NCBI GenBank assembly: GCA_013339765.2
Contig: JABSTR010000946.1
Coordinates: 211,001-275,000, forward strand
Length of the DNA stretch: 64,000 nt
From: Haemaphysalis longicornis
Taxonomy: Eukaryota; Arthropoda; Arachnida; Ixodida; Ixodidae
Direction of reading: 5' to 3'
In this document: positions 20,943 to 33,120 of the stretch, in pieces
How the letters are laid out: each line of letters starts with the position of its first letter
Position numbering within the stretch: position 1 is the first letter of the stretch
Made by a program: the position numbers and the translations under genes
Notes under the pieces: generated by a model
The model's input: only the letters and a program-made list of their open reading frames with translations
Database searches by the model: none
What the model was told of the DNA's origin: nothing

Positions 20943-23211
20943 GCAGGCGTTGCATCACTTTTACCGCACATAATACCTCCCCCCCCAAATCCTCAAACGG
21001 CAGTAAACGCTTTACAATCCTTCCTAAACGCGTCTAGGTTCCGAAAACCACTCAGAGAGCAACAACAAAATTAGCAGACGAAAAAAAAAAAAAAAACCGG
21101 GGGTCACTGAAGTGGCATGCCGCAGACGATCACTAAAAGTACGACGCAACCTGCGCTTCTCGATTACCGGGGTGCCCGGGAAAAAGTGTGCACCTTGCTT
21201 TCGGGGCTACAAATGGTGTTTTCGCTCTTTGTTGTCATATAGCTGTCTGTTTTCGTTTTTCTTTTTGTTTTGTCCCACCGCGGTACGCGAACTGAAAGCG
21301 CAGACGATCGGACACGGTCCGTGCGCACGAGAGTCGACGGGAAAGCACGGGAACGCGCACGGCAGACGACAACGACGCTGTCGTCTGCTGCCAGAGGGAG
21401 AGAAAATCGAGCTCCTCGCTCGCTGCTACGGAGAGAGAAAAAAACAAGGCGGACGGCCTTCGCGCCGAACAATTTCCAGCCGAGCAGATGTTGCCGCGTC
21501 GTGCTGTGTCACACGTGCACGCTAAAGAAGACCACGGTGAGTCGATTTACCCAGCGAGAGAGAGCAGGAAGTCATGCAGACAGAAGCAATGGCGTGGGGG
21601 AACGCAATCCCCCCCCCCCCCCCCCCTTCCGAACGATAGTATAAAAAAAATGAAGAGCGTCCTATTTTTGAACAAAAGTCCGCCTTATTTAAATACTTTC
21701 ACGGCGATGCGTTCTTTGAGAAAAGCTACACACTTCACTGTCAGTCGACAATTTCGTGAGCACGGAAGTGACGTCATTATAGGTAGACATTTCAGAAACC
21801 GATAGAAGGTACAAGGGGCGGATAGCGGTAAAGAAGCTGACCAGGTGAGGCTTTCAACAACGGGACGCGACAGCATTGCTTGCACAAAAAACAAAAGTAA
21901 AACCCTCAAATATATATTAGCCCCACTTTCTTGGGCGCACTGAACTTCCCGTACGCACACAGACCCGTTTCTTGCCTTTAGAAGAAGTCGCGTTGGCGGA
22001 AACTACAACGCGGAAAAGGAAACGAAAAATTTACAATTTTACTCCACCTGCAAACTTTATCCAAATGTAACACGGTGGCAATATTTAAATCTTATAAGGA
22101 GATGATGCCGAGTTACCAAAGCATGTGTTTAGGGGACAACGGGAAATAGATTTTACATGGCGTAACAACGTCTTGAACCGTTTCGAGACTACGCTAGAGC
22201 GTAACGAACCGCTTGAAGTGCATACGTACGTTTCACGTCTACCGAGCTTCCTTCTGCAGTCTCCGCTAATAAGACAACTGCAAAAATTGTGCCAAACAAC
22301 TCCGATCCCGACGTTTCTAAACAGATAAATGGCTGGCGGCAGCGTTGCCTGAACAATCCCGTGCTCGAGCAACTGCGGCGCAGAAGAATTCCGATAAAAT
22401 AAACACGTCTGCAACTTTCACCTTTCGGCAGCCAAGAAGGCAAATGTAGCCGTAAGAACTCCCAACAATCAAAAAAGGAGCTTCCGTCCGGCAAAGTATG
22501 CTCCACTGACGCACACGTAAATCAAAATGCGTCACGCAGACAAGCTGCGTAGCGCAGGTGTCGTCTGCACTCAGCTGTTATTGAACGCGGACAAGACCGT
22601 CACCGCGCAAGGTTCGACCACGAGCCAGCGTGTATGCCAATGAATTGGGCTTTCGCAAACTGCCATGAAGTTGATGGAAGTTTCACAAACTGGAAATTCG
22701 TTTAAAAAAAGCAAGGAAAATTCTGTGAATTACCCACTAACGCGTAAGCACTCATACGCCGCTTCTCCGGTTCACCAACCTTACGTTTCCATGGTGGCAT
22801 TGACAGAACACATCAACCCACACATCCTTTCCCGTTTTTTTTTCTTCAGTTGATAGCGTAAGGGCGCTGTATTAAACAGACCCTGATCTCGTGTAAGTTC
22901 ATTTCCGGTTTTTAGTTATTTTTCCTATTACAATAAATTGTTTTATTTTTAGTTTTGTGCGAGGACGATGGCTGCCAGATTTGGCCATCAATAGCCGAAT
23001 TGGGCCACTCTTCGTTTCCCTTACATTTTTTTTTTTTTCTTGCAGTGATTTGCAGTTACACTATTCTAACTGTTAAATGGCTAAGCTTCGCCAATTACGC
23101 ATACGCATTTTCGCGTAGATGCGAGCCGTTACACTGATTGCGTTCGGGTGCTCGACAAAGAAAACTTGGGCATTAAAATAGTACACTCATGAATGAGCAG
23201 TCGAGGCCGAC
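20943..23211. other. no supported gene
   Basis: This 2.3-kb stretch includes A-runs (about 21081-21096), a run of 18 C at 21609-21626 and a GC-rich patch at about 21280-21540. I found no protein family, RNA or known repeat. Several 100-codon frames overlap on both strands and have no recognisable motifs. Confidence 0.35.
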
Positions 23212-23588
23212 TTAAAGGGACCATGCAACACTTTCTTCAACTTTTTTTTGAAATATCAGATGCTTGCGGAACGTTGTTCCCCAACACACCCAGTACTTAA
23301 GTTTAGGGGGTCGCAAAGTACCTCAGTCAGAAATGACTGCTCTATGCCTATCAGATAACTTGGAAAATCGATCAAAAGATTTTTCTCTATTTACCGGTCG
23401 AAACGTATCGAACGTTTTTCGACAGCGACTCTAAAAATAAAGCCACAAAAACAAAGGAGAAACGGAAGGAGTTTCTGGTGCGACGAGCAAATCGCTTCGG
23501 GCTGCCCATAACTATAGCTTTCGCAGTGCTTCCAGTCGCGAAGGAAACAGTGAAAGCGTTAATCGAAAGTGTCGCACGGTCCCTTTAA
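23212..23588. mobile_element. TTAA-flanked MITE, 377 bp
   Basis: TTAA occurs at both ends (23212-23215 and 23585-23588). The inverted termini are AAGGGACCATGCAACACTTT and GAAAGTGTCGCACGGTCCCT, differing at a few bases. The interior has no ORF. The ends differ from the TTAA MITE at 3871 but share the AAAGGxxCCATG start. 23589-23985 after it holds no recognised gene. Confidence 0.7.
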
Positions 23589-23985
23589 ACGCAAAACGCA
23601 CAAGCTTCCAAAGTTTCGCACGTTGTGGTTCAAAACTGCGTCATTTTGTGTATTCTAAATTAAGGCTGCAAGCTTACTTTTATACCCTCCTCCGTGCCCC
23701 CCTTCCCCTCGTACTACCATACCATGAGGGAGCAAAACCTCGAAATTTGTGCGGCCAGATCCATTGTTCTCGTTCGCACTTAAGATCGTGGATTACTCTG
23801 CTCGCAAAACGCAATGAAATTGCAAAGCATTGCTGAATACAATGGCAAAAAAAAACAAACGACCAAAAAACAAAAGTGATGGATCACAAAACGGTATGCA
23901 AACGAATGTGTGGGTGAAAACAGCTTCCTTCACGGAAGTTCAAGCTGCTGGGAGTTGAACAGTGCCTTTATTTATAGTTCACAGT

Positions 23986-24065
23986 TTATTATATTATATA
24001 TATATATATATTTTAGTCTAGTATAATAAATATATAATATAATAATAGTAAATATATATAATAAA
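23986..24065. repeat. imperfect (TA)n tract
   Basis: TA-rich repeat interrupted by TTTTAGTCTAG and similar. A second tract follows at 24278-24347. Confidence 0.8.
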
Positions 24066-24277
24066 ATAGTTAGTCTTAGTTCGTGCAAGATATAGCACAC
24101 ATTATCTTTGTATTTCCGTTTCTCTAGATATGTATTTACGGCTATTTCTTGTATAATGTTTTCTTGGACTGTGGTTCTTTGTAGTTCCTTTTTGAAAATC
24201 TTGTTAATGTCGCACATTTCATATGTAACCCCCTTACTCAATGCCCTGTCAGGGGCCTGTAAGGTACTGTAAATATA

Positions 24278-24289
24278 ATAATATATATA

Positions 24290-24320
<31 letters not shown>

Positions 24321-24347
24321 GATATATATATATATATATATATAATA
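24278..24347. repeat. (TA)n microsatellite
   Basis: Two runs of TA separated by a single GA. No gene recognised between 24066 and 24750. Confidence 0.9.
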
Positions 24348-24750
24348 AAGGACTGGTCACCGATGTTTTCAAACGTCGCAAGTCGCCGACGGTTCAAACG
24401 TCCGACCGTTCTTCTCACATCTTCTGACGTAGATTCAGAATTATAGGGCGAACAGCCACAAATTATTGCCCCATCCCCGTCTTGCTCCCAGGCAATGTAT
24501 GCGCGAGAGCAATTTAGTGCGTAGCAGGTTAATTACCTTCTGACAAACGCTCGGAGTAACCGTAAAATGTGCCCGCTGAATTCTGTGCCAGCTGACCTAG
24601 GCTGCGACGGGTTAGCACATATCAGAGCTTCGTGGGGTTCGCGCGCGCCTCTGTCAGACATTCGGCTCTGTGCAGTAGTGGCGGTGTGAAATGCTCGTAA
24701 CACTGCAAAACGCAATACCCAGCGCGACAGATTGACCCTTGTTTATATAT

Positions 24751-24872
24751 AGAAGAAAAACTTCGAACAAGGTAAAACACGATTGTGGCCTACGTTTCAG
24801 CAAAGAGAACTTGCTTCTTTGCTGAAACGTAGGCCACAATCGTGCTTTTACCTTGTTCGAAGTTTTTCTTCT
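24751..24872. repeat. 122-bp near-perfect inverted repeat (hairpin)
   Basis: AGAAGAAAAACTTCGAACAA begins the left arm and its complement ends the right arm at 24872. The two arms of about 56 bp pair with one inserted base (GGTAAAACACG against GGTAAAAGCACG) around an 8-base centre (GAACTTGC). Each arm contains TTTGCTGAAACGTAGGCC, a stem-then-GAAAC arrangement reminiscent of Penelope-like element ends. It lies between long (TA)n tracts. The transcript would form a long double-stranded stem. Confidence 0.85.
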
Positions 24873-24907
24873 CTTGTGTTCTCTACCATCTTCAAAGTTC
24901 TACTACT

Positions 24908-25019
<112 letters not shown>

Positions 25020-25513
25020 ATACGGCCACAAGTCTGCGCCTACAACACAAACACAACCATAACGGAAACACGACACAAACACGTTCAAGTAACACTAAAA
25101 TTTAGACCGGAAAAATGAAACCATTCTGGCTGTCAGAAATGCCTGTACCCCGCGTGTGCTGGTTTCAAGTGACTTACGGAAATGTGTATTTTTTTTTCGC
25201 TAGGTATTTTTTTTTTGTTGAAGGTTTTTTCTAACAAACAGCTAGTAGGCAACGCTTGCAAAGTTTCCTTTGTCGCGTCCGTGCGCTTAGAGTTGCAGTT
25301 GCGAATACGCGTCAACTAAACTATCCTTGAAGGAGTAACCAGCGCACGCGGACGAGGAAGAAACGACAGGACAAAGCGCTGATGAACTAAAAAAAAAAAC
25401 GCGTTTTTAGGTATGTAGATGACTGCCTTAAAGTTTTAAATTGTGAAGCCTTGAACTTTGACGCGCCAGTGTCCCGTGTTTTGGCCACTTTTAGCGACTG
25501 CGTGAAGCCTTTA

Positions 25514-25760
25514 AAGTTGACGCACCTCAGTGGCTAAGGCGTTGCGCTGCTGAGCACGAGGTCGCGGGTTCGATTCCCGGCCGCGGCGGCCGCTTTTCTG
25601 ATGGAGGCGAAAAGCAAAAACGCCCGTGTGTACGAGATTTCGGCGCACGTTAAAGATCCCCAGGTGGTCAAAATTAATCCGGAGCCCTCCACTACGGCGC
25701 GCCTCATCGTCTGCGTTGCGTCGGCGCGTTAAACCCTACAATCAATCAATCAATCAATCT

Positions 25761-25793
<33 letters not shown>

Positions 25794-25803
25794 GTTGACG
25801 CAC
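25514..25803 (+). repeat. SINE-B with target-site duplication and (AATC)n tail
   Basis: The element body (25526-25791) is bracketed by a perfect 12-bp duplication, AAGTTGACGCAC, at 25514-25525 and 25792-25803. The head has box A GTGGCTAAGGCG and box B GGTTCGATTCC. The tail is about 13 units of AATC with one variant. This is a textbook retrotransposed SINE, and the intact duplication suggests a fairly recent insertion. Confidence 0.9.
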
Positions 25804-26440
25804 GAAGTTCCAGTAGACTGGGGAACAGTAAAAATGGGGAATATTTTACTGGGGAATGTGTGTGTTAGACGTATACGAGCCACGAGCGTCGAAACCGCTG
25901 CTTCCTTATGCTTCCAACCACACCAAACTCGTAAAACGCGGCATCGTCACGTCTTGCCCTAAAAATTCATTTTTAAGATCCCGTGCCCACTCAGCAAACA
26001 AAAAGTTTCGGGGACCAAGATACCCGCCTGCTGACAGCTGCGTTCCCGCATCGTTTGCTGACGTCAGTGGGTCCTGCCTTGTTGAAGGAGTTCAAACGTG
26101 GCGACTGGGACTGCCCGGTGATGAGAGACCAAGGAAAGAAAAAACTGTTGCGGTACCACATGCACGGTCAAAACTGGATCTAACACAACACCCGATCTTA
26201 CGAATTTCCCGATCTTACGAACAAATTCGGATTCCCCCGCAAGTGCCGGTACGGCTCAACGCTTTTATGAACTCGAACTAACGAAATAGATTCAGTGCCA
26301 TTCCCGATTTGAACGAAGTATTTCGAGAAACAGACATATCAAAAGGGAGCAATTATGAATTTGTTTTGTCAGAACGCCTCGAAGATTATCGCACCACGCC
26401 AAAAAAAAAAGAACGAGGCATCCATTTCCGTTTTTACGGA
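25804..26440. other. no ORF; probable left part of a pogo-type element
   Basis: CCCGATCTTACGAATTTCCC and CGATCTTACGAACAAATTCG at 26190-26232 resemble the TIR region of pogo/Tigger elements and precede the transposase relic at 26466. No exact end could be placed. Confidence 0.35.
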
Positions 26441-26465
26441 GCTATAAGAGATAAACTCAGCAGTG

Positions 26466-26820
26466 TCATGGCCTTGACCGCGGCATCCCGGCTAGCACGC
26501 TCGCCACAATCTTGAAGGGAAAAGAACGCCGACATCATCACATGGGGAACCTGTTCGTGGTTCAAGGTATGAGAGCCAAGCGTCGAAAGCAAAGAACTCA
26601 AACTACGCTTCCAAGCACGAGTGAAACCGAAAACGCGCTGTGTTTCACGTGTCTTCAAGGATGCGAGCCAAGAACGTTTCGGGGCAAGCCCCGCTGAAGC
26701 TAGTTTTCACCGCAGAATTTTACGCATTCTGCTAATGTATCGAAGGAGTACAAAAACGCTGGCACGCCGCTATCCGGTGTGCGACCAGAAGCTTCTGGGG
26801 AGCCTCCGGCTGGATTAATA
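26466..26820 (+). pseudogene. pogo/Tigger (CENP-B-like) transposase N-terminal relic
   Basis: The frame contains DRGIPASTLATILKGKE (at about 26475-26525), the helix-turn-helix signature of CENP-B/Tigger proteins (family: G-I-x-x-S-T-L-x-T-I-L-K). It is followed, after frame changes, by basic residues and by a VFKDAS..ERF segment that resembles the second helix-turn-helix region (W-F-x-x-A-R). The family binds DNA and moves Tigger elements. Catalytic DDE sequence is not recognisable downstream. It is broken by several shifts. Confidence 0.55.
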
Positions 26821-27525
26821 TTTTCAACCCCGGGAATTTTAGCGAATTCTCAATTTACGAAGCAATCCGCGGCCGGCGCTTCTTTAGATCGTTAACGATG
26901 TCATGCCATCATAGCGCATAGAGCCTCAAGACAATTACTGATATTTGATTTTGTGGAAGCTCAACGTCGCCACGCAAGCAGGCATGACCTCCGTTTTTAC
27001 GAGAGCTTCCGAGATTAACTGAGCAATCCTGCGGGATCCGTGCGCCGAAATCTCGTAAGCCCACATCTGCGTTTTAGTGTATCGCCATCAGAAAAGCGAA
27101 CCTCAAGAAAATTGGTATGCGCGCAGGCATTGACGTCATTTTGTCTGCCAACAAACTTTCCAAGCTGGGTTCGAGAGTAAACGGCGGAGGGCAGAGAAAA
27201 AGTGGGCTGCTTGAAGGACCGCAGGAAGCAGCTTGTTCAATGTAAGAAAGGCGTTGTTTACTCGCTCCCTCTGGACTGTGGCAAAACATGTTGGCCAGAC
27301 GGGAAGCTGCGGACCTCGTGGGAAAAAAGGCAGTTGTTTCGGCCCGCTCAGCTTCGCACTGTAAAAAATGCGCTTGTGTTCCGCTGTTCGGAGAGTGCAC
27401 AGTAATTTCCATAGAGAAGGATACGTACGCACACACGCGCAGTTATCGAGTCGCTTAAAGGTGAACGTTTTAATGACAGCAGTGTAAGCATGCCTTCGGT
27501 TGCACTCCCGAAAAAAGAAATAGAC
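26821..27525. other. no supported gene
   Basis: TTTTAGCGAATTCTCAATTTACGAAG near 26840 may be the right-hand side of the pogo-type relic. A 153-codon minus-strand frame (27136-27597) has no recognisable motif and overlaps the MITE at 27526. Confidence 0.3.
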
Positions 27526-27675
27526 TACCGTATTTATTCGGATATAAGGCGAGGTTCTTTTTCCATAACCCGTAGTTTCGAAGTCACACCCCACCACATA
27601 TTCAAAGCTCAGTATTGCGATTTCTTTTTTACTCCTCCAAACTGCACCCTCACCTTTTAATCGAATAAATACGGC
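27526..27675. mobile_element. mariner-type MITE, about 150 bp
   Basis: The left end TACCGTATTTATTCGGAT and right end TCGAATAAATACGGCA are inverted repeats of the widespread TACCGTATTTA..-type mariner MITEs, and the AAGGCGAGG / CCTCACCTT sub-terminal segments also pair. There is no ORF. 27676-28399 has a T-run and no recognised gene. Confidence 0.7.
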
Positions 27676-28399
27676 ACCTGGTGCAACGATTGTAGCAAGC
27701 TGAGGGCGAGAAGAGAAGTGTTGAGGTCAGGTTGTTCTAGCCTTCCCATTGGAGTGTCGGGGTTTATATTGTCTTACTTTTCAGAGTAAAGAATCCGTTG
27801 TAGTTAAAAAAAAAAAAGGCAGCGCTTTGTCCTCTCGTTTCTTTCTTTTGTGCCCTCGTACACGTGCGCTGGTACAACACATTTAGTATGCATCACCAAC
27901 TAGCCCACCAAGCCATCCTCGTAGACTAGTTTGTTTTTTGTAGAAACATGATTTTCGGAGTTCAAAAAACGTATTCTACGCAAGGGTATTTCTAACTTCT
28001 TTTTTTTTTTTTCAGCATCTGAACCGCTTAACAACACGCCCTCCAGTATTGAAATTTAGGTGGTCCTGAAATGCAAGAGCAACATACTATTGCTCTACGC
28101 ACACCAGGTAACTTACAAACTCGCTCTCTTTTTTTTCACGTTTTTCGAAGTCCGGGAATTTAGATCGTGCTTGTGTGACGTCACAAGCAACGTCGCTGCT
28201 ACTGGCCGATTCCCTTTCAGTCGCACCGATAAAAAGCAGCCGATGATCGCTCTTAATAAAATAGTTATACAGCGAGGCAGCGAATAAAGAAAAAAAACAG
28301 CCTCGTTCAAAAGTCCCAAGTCAAAATATTTCAAAGCGGAAAGAAGCTTAACTATGGCAATCAAATGCTTCCTACCGCGAAGTTGGCGAGAGAATTTCG

Positions 28400-28728
28400 A
28401 TCCCGCGTCTTTAGTTCGAGATTTCGGAGCACAACTTATAGACCCCCAGGTGGTGTAAATTAATCCGGAGCCCTCAACTACGGCGCGCCTCATATCTCAG
28501 GGGTGGAAATTCTGCGTTTGGTCCTTTTCGAAAATGTCCATTCTGGGTCCGTTTGCAAGACCTCTAGCAAGACCTCTGACCAATGATATCACCTTGAATG
28601 TGCTACGTCACAATCCGGTCGTTCGCTTTCAGCCAATCAGGGACCGCTCGAAGTGGACGCTTCGAAACGGACAAAGCTCAGAATTCCGCCCCAGACGTAG
28701 CTTCGGCGCGTTAAACCCTACAATTTGA
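28400..28728 (+). repeat. SINE-B body interrupted by a MITE
   Basis: TTTCGATCCCGCG..GAGATTTCGGAGCAC..CCCCAGGTGGTGTAAATTAA..ACGGCGCGCCTCAT follows SINE-B. The missing 3' end GCTTCGGCGCGTTAAACCCT resumes at about 28701. The sequence between (28498-28693) is a separate insertion. Confidence 0.7.
28498..28693. mobile_element. GGGGCGG-ended MITE, about 196 bp, inside SINE-B
   Basis: The ends read CAGGGGTGGAAATTCTG and CAGAATTCCGCCCC, and the sub-terminal TTTCGAAAATGTCC / TTCGAAACGGACA segments also pair. A larger relative stands at 39989-40343 with the same end sequence. The superfamily is unknown to me. Confidence 0.6.
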
Positions 28729-30324
28729 AGTCGTCGAAAGCGTCACTCACTGCAATGACAGCGAAAATATCCCGACTGCACGCCAGAGTAAAACTCCCGC
28801 TACGATAATATGTCGCCGGGGATATTCCTGGCACGGCCCGAAGAACTTTGCCCGAGAGGGTGACACCGATACGCGGCGAACAAATCCCGGAGTGACGTTC
28901 TTCGCTGGCAATAATCGCCGCTGTCGCAGCAGCGCTCCCAGCCACGAAGGAAAGAGGGAAAGCGTTTATCGGCCTCGCCCGCGAAACAAGCGGCACGTAC
29001 GACGCTTGTTACGCGGAGGCATGGTCTCTCCGACGAAAACACGCTCTTTCCTCGACTACGCAACGCGCATTCCCACTTCATTCATGGCATTTCACCGCGT
29101 TTGACGACTCTGTTTCGAAAAGCCGTGCAAGAACGCTGAGGAAGGAAAATATCCCCCACGTACAAAAGGTGCTTGACGGACTTTACATACAGCTGCGTCA
29201 GTAGCGAGTTTTAGCTCGCCGTTTTTCACGGTCCGCTCCGCTCCGATTGTAAGCGGGAGCGCCATTGCGCATGCGTGGCGCGCTTGTCCACGAGCGGGCC
29301 GCCGATACCGCAGCGGACCGTCGAAAACGGCCAGCTTAATGGTTTCAATGGCGACGAAGATTCACAGGTAAACGAGAAAGAAAAATCCTTTTGGCATGTT
29401 TGTTCGGCACCTGTATTACGCAGAGGTGTACTATTCGGTATATGCTGCGTGAACGCGGACTATATCGATGGTTTGGAACCTATTCAGGGCCCATTTCAGA
29501 GTTTTTCGTTGTGCTGATAAAACGCGACGTCTGCGAACGTTTGCTGCACCGTAACGCACGTTTGGTTAAGTTAAAAAGCGGGCCTCTCGTAAGATCGCGC
29601 TGAACAGTTACACCAAACGTGTCATCGTTTGATTAATACGGCCATTCATTGTTCTTTTGCGCTTCAAGGTAAACCTACAAAAATACTTGCTTCCGAGTGT
29701 GTTTCGGGCGTGCGCGGTTGGACAGAGTTGGCGTAAACTCAATTTGCAGGCCTCTTAAAAAAATAGCTACAAGGGCACAGAAAGACGACGTGTAGTAAAT
29801 GCGTGAGCCGGGCGTCGGTAACTTCGTCCCAAAAAGAGACAGATTTCCTTAGCAACAAGTGCTGTACATCGGGTATGACAATTTGGTGTCTCTGTAGATT
29901 GTTCCAAGTGCGTGAACGCGGGTTGATGTGGTGGTGCGCTATCAGCTTTACACGTCTGTTTTTTGTTGTTCTTGTTCTATTTTTCATTTTTTTTACTGGT
30001 GTTAATGATAAGAGTGCGTATATAAAAGGTGCAAGGTTTCTCTTACTAAACTCCGTTGGAAGTCAGCGCTCGTCCCGTCGTCTTAAAAGCGTTCTTGTTT
30101 CTATTCTCGACGTTGCTATTTTTTGAAAATGAATTACCAACTCGTTCAACACTACACTTAGTTTGAAGTTACGAGCGCCCAAAACTTCGAACGCTAACAG
30201 ACGCCCGCCCTACCGAGCAAATCGAGTCAGGCACATTACTGTGCATTCTACAGCGCGATTTTTGTAGGTCAGCAGAGGGCGTCGCGGACTGACGTACTCG
30301 CAGTATAATAGACACGCAAAAATA
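28729..30324. other. no supported gene
   Basis: A GC-rich patch at 28800-29100 and AT-rich sequence afterwards. Open frames reach about 107 codons (29803-30126, hydrophobic) without any family signature. A possible SINE-B scrap (CCCAGGTCACGG..ACGGCGCGTCTCA) lies at about 30328-30383. Confidence 0.3.
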
Positions 30325-30635
30325 AGCAACACCCAGGTCACGGAAATCGATTCGGGCTACTGCAATTACGGCGCGTCTCACAACCCAGACGTACGAACCT
30401 TGGCGCGAAAAAAGGTCCACATTCAAATTCTCCGCCGCCACTTCGGAACGGCCGGCTCGGTTGTTTTTCGCGCCCCGACAAAACCTCGGTGCAAATCCTA
30501 TGGGGTGCCGGGAAAGTTAATCGACTCCTCACGCAGTCTCCCGTGATTGGCTCTTCGCGCCGTTATCCGTGACGTTCTCGCGCGCGCAGCCAATCACGCG
30601 AGGCCGCGTGAGAAATCAACCTCGCCGGACGTTTG

Positions 30636-31154
30636 AAAGGGGCTGTGGTGACAAAATACGAGCTCGGTTAATTAAAAACACCGCTTTGTACTGATGATAA
30701 TAACAATAATAACAATAATAATAATTACAATAATGATGTTACCGCAAAAAATATTAAACATAACAGATGAAGCAGTGGGGCTCCCCTAGTCACTTTCCGG
30801 CGATTTCGCTGTGACGTCACAATCTACGATTCGCGGCCAGCGGCCCAAGCCACCACCACGAAACATGATTGGCCCGTTGTAGTGTACCTCCAGTTCCGTC
30901 TGGTCGCATCACTTGAAGGTTAAGGTGCACTTAACGCACAGATAACTTTTTTTTCCCCGCTGATCATATTAAATCAGTCCTGCACAGATGACGTCACCGT
31001 GGCGCTAAATTTGAAAGTTTTTCAACACTTCGTTTAAAACAAACGCACACAAAAAACTTGTTTCGGGGCTGGAATGAACCTGAGTGAGCTTGTACCAAAA
31101 GCTGGTTCTTTCAATTTGAACAACGTTGTGCGTATTCCGTCTTCATGGCCCCTA
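30636..31154. mobile_element. diverged relative of the TTAA MITE at 3871
   Basis: The order of recognisable blocks matches the 3871 element: GACAAAATAC near the left end, CGATT..GTGACGTCAC, GGTCGCATCACTTGAA, TTAACGCAC, GTGGCGC..AAATTTGAAAGTTTTT, TGAGTGAG, and CTTCATGGCCCCTATA at the right end. The terminal TTAA is lost. It also contains an (AATAAT) interruption near 30700-30735. Confidence 0.65.
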
Positions 31155-33022
31155 TAAGGCCCAGAGTGCCGTCGTTCGATCAGGTATCGCCGTCCAGATC
31201 AAGGCTAGGAACGGGCGTAAGCCACCCAGACAGACGACACACGCTGCGCGCAGACCGGTGTCGGCAGCGTCCTCACTGGCCTCGAATTTCGCTCGGAACG
31301 GACGTAAAACCGGGCCACGCGAAACGGCGACCGATTTTCTCGTCGCGAGATGGCTAATAGGATGATCTTCGGCCGCCTCTGCCGTAAGTATAATCCAGTT
31401 AACAGCCCAGCACGCGTGTTTGCACAACGTTGACAAGAGCCGTCGAGTTTGCATACAGCTGATATTCCGAGTTATGTCCGTTTCCACTGTGTGAGCTCTT
31501 ATCGGAGGAAAACAAACGTCTCAGCAAAGATTGTGTGCGGTGGTTTCTGTAGAAGTCAGAGGCCGAACGCCAGGCAGGACGTCAAAATCGCAACGACCGT
31601 GAAATGGACGTTTCCGAAACAAACGCAACTCGCAATTTCGCCTCTGGTGTGGGCTCAACTTGTTTAGTTTCGTTGCGACAGCGTGAAAAATCGACGACGC
31701 GTACAACAACGCAATCGGAGAAGGCAAGTACGCGGCTTCCCGTCGTCCGCACGCGAGAGACGACTGACGGATCGTCTCAGACTCATCCCATTCTTATCTA
31801 AGTTACACGGCGGGAAACGGGCAGCGCTGACGTCACCCGACAGTTTCTGCTCGCGGCGGCAACATCATACGGGGGTCGCTCTGCTAGCATAGCTGGCGCG
31901 TTGACGCCCCCCCAAACACATTCCCGATCTATGACTCACGCGAGAGCACGGACAAATTCGCCAGTGGGGGAACCGAAGAGGGCATTCTTCCTCCTTTCGG
32001 CAGTCTGACACTCAGCCGCGCGCTTTCGGCACGAACAACCGCGGGCATAGAAACCAGCTGCCGTCGTCGTCGTCGACCATCGAGCGGGCGAAATCTCGAC
32101 CCCCTTCTCCTTTCGAGACAGGCGGCGAAAGCGCGTGCCGTGAAAAACAAGCCGTACGGACGACCACCGGGCAGTTAGCGCGGCGGACGGAAGTTGGAAG
32201 GGCGCACCGCTTGGCTCGTAAGGCCCCGCCCGCTCCGCTCCGTCGATGTCGAGTCACCGCACTCACACCGTCGCGAGAAAACGCGACGCGACCGACCAGC
32301 CGGCGTTCGGATGCCGCGCGGGCTGCCGCTGTTGCAAGAAAAAAACCACGCCCATCACAGCGCCGGCCCGGCTGCTGCCAAATCTCGGCAGCAATCCAGC
32401 GAACTGTCGCTCGCGTCTCGGTGGCGTGATTGGATCGGGAGCGCCTCGCCGGGCCGGATCGGTACGCTCTTCGGCCGGCACTACTGGCGTTAGCGGAACT
32501 CGCGGAGACACGCTGGGTCGCCGGCTCTAGGCCTGGCCCCGAAAAACCCACTTTCGCCCCCGCCACGACCGAGCTTGCGTGGTCGGCGGCGGCGAGCCGC
32601 AAAAAATGTGCCAGGAATCCGAGAAGCGGGTCGGCGAACCGTTGGGAACGAAACAGTGGGCTCCTCACCCTACGAGTTTCTGTTTCTTTTGGCTGCGAGC
32701 GAACTTGATCGCCTCGGCACTGAAAGCAGCGCGACGTTCGCGGCTGCCGACTCTCTAGCGAAGACGACTTAGCGGAGCGGGCGGGACACACACGCACACG
32801 TCCTAGTGGAATCTGCGCGACCCTGGTAGCGACTAGCCGAGCCAAGGACGCGACGCGGCTCGCGTTCGCCGGACGCCCTGAGGAAAGTGACCACTTCTCG
32901 AGAAGGGCGGAGCGGGGCGGCCGATGTTGCTCCGCACGGTCGCCCGCACGGACAGCGTGTTCGACGGCCCATTTCGGCCGGCGGCCCGCTCCGGGAGCCG
33001 AGGCCGCGTTGGGGGGACTCAC
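31155..33022. promoter_or_regulatory. GC- and CpG-rich region next to the membrane-protein exon
   Basis: From about 31800 the sequence becomes strongly GC- and CpG-rich and stays so to about 33900. This surrounds the minus-strand exon at 33023-33120, so the part upstream of that exon (33121-33900) would be promoter and 5' UTR, and the part here would be the start of intron 1. A 351-codon minus-strand frame (32012-33067) overlaps the exon in another frame and is probably a by-product of GC content. Confidence 0.4.
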
Positions 33023-33120
33023 CCATTGAAGATGGCCATTAGGTGTAGCAGCCACACGAACCACCAACCGGCGAAGAAGATGATGGCAAACCCGTAAAGT
33101 GTGTAAAACAGGAGAGCCAT
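33023..33120 (-). CDS. first coding exon of a small membrane protein
   Basis: The exon starts at an ATG with good context (AAGATGGCT) at 33120 and encodes 32 codons: MALLFYTLYGFAIIFFAGWW followed by FVWLLHLMAIFN. This is a single strongly hydrophobic segment, either a membrane anchor or the first of several. It ends with AATGG followed by GTGAGT, a consensus splice donor (33022-33017), in phase 2. The location in a CpG-rich island supports a transcription start. The remaining exons would lie at lower coordinates, but I could not identify any among the repeats. I do not recognise the protein; a weak likeness to small integral membrane proteins with a GWYFVW segment is noted without confidence. 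Confidence 0.5.

Noticed and set aside
32012..33067. 351-codon minus-strand open frame
   Set aside because: It lies in strongly GC-rich DNA, is matched by long frames on the opposite strand, shows only low-complexity Arg/Ala/Ser/Pro content and no domain, and overlaps the better-supported membrane exon in another frame.
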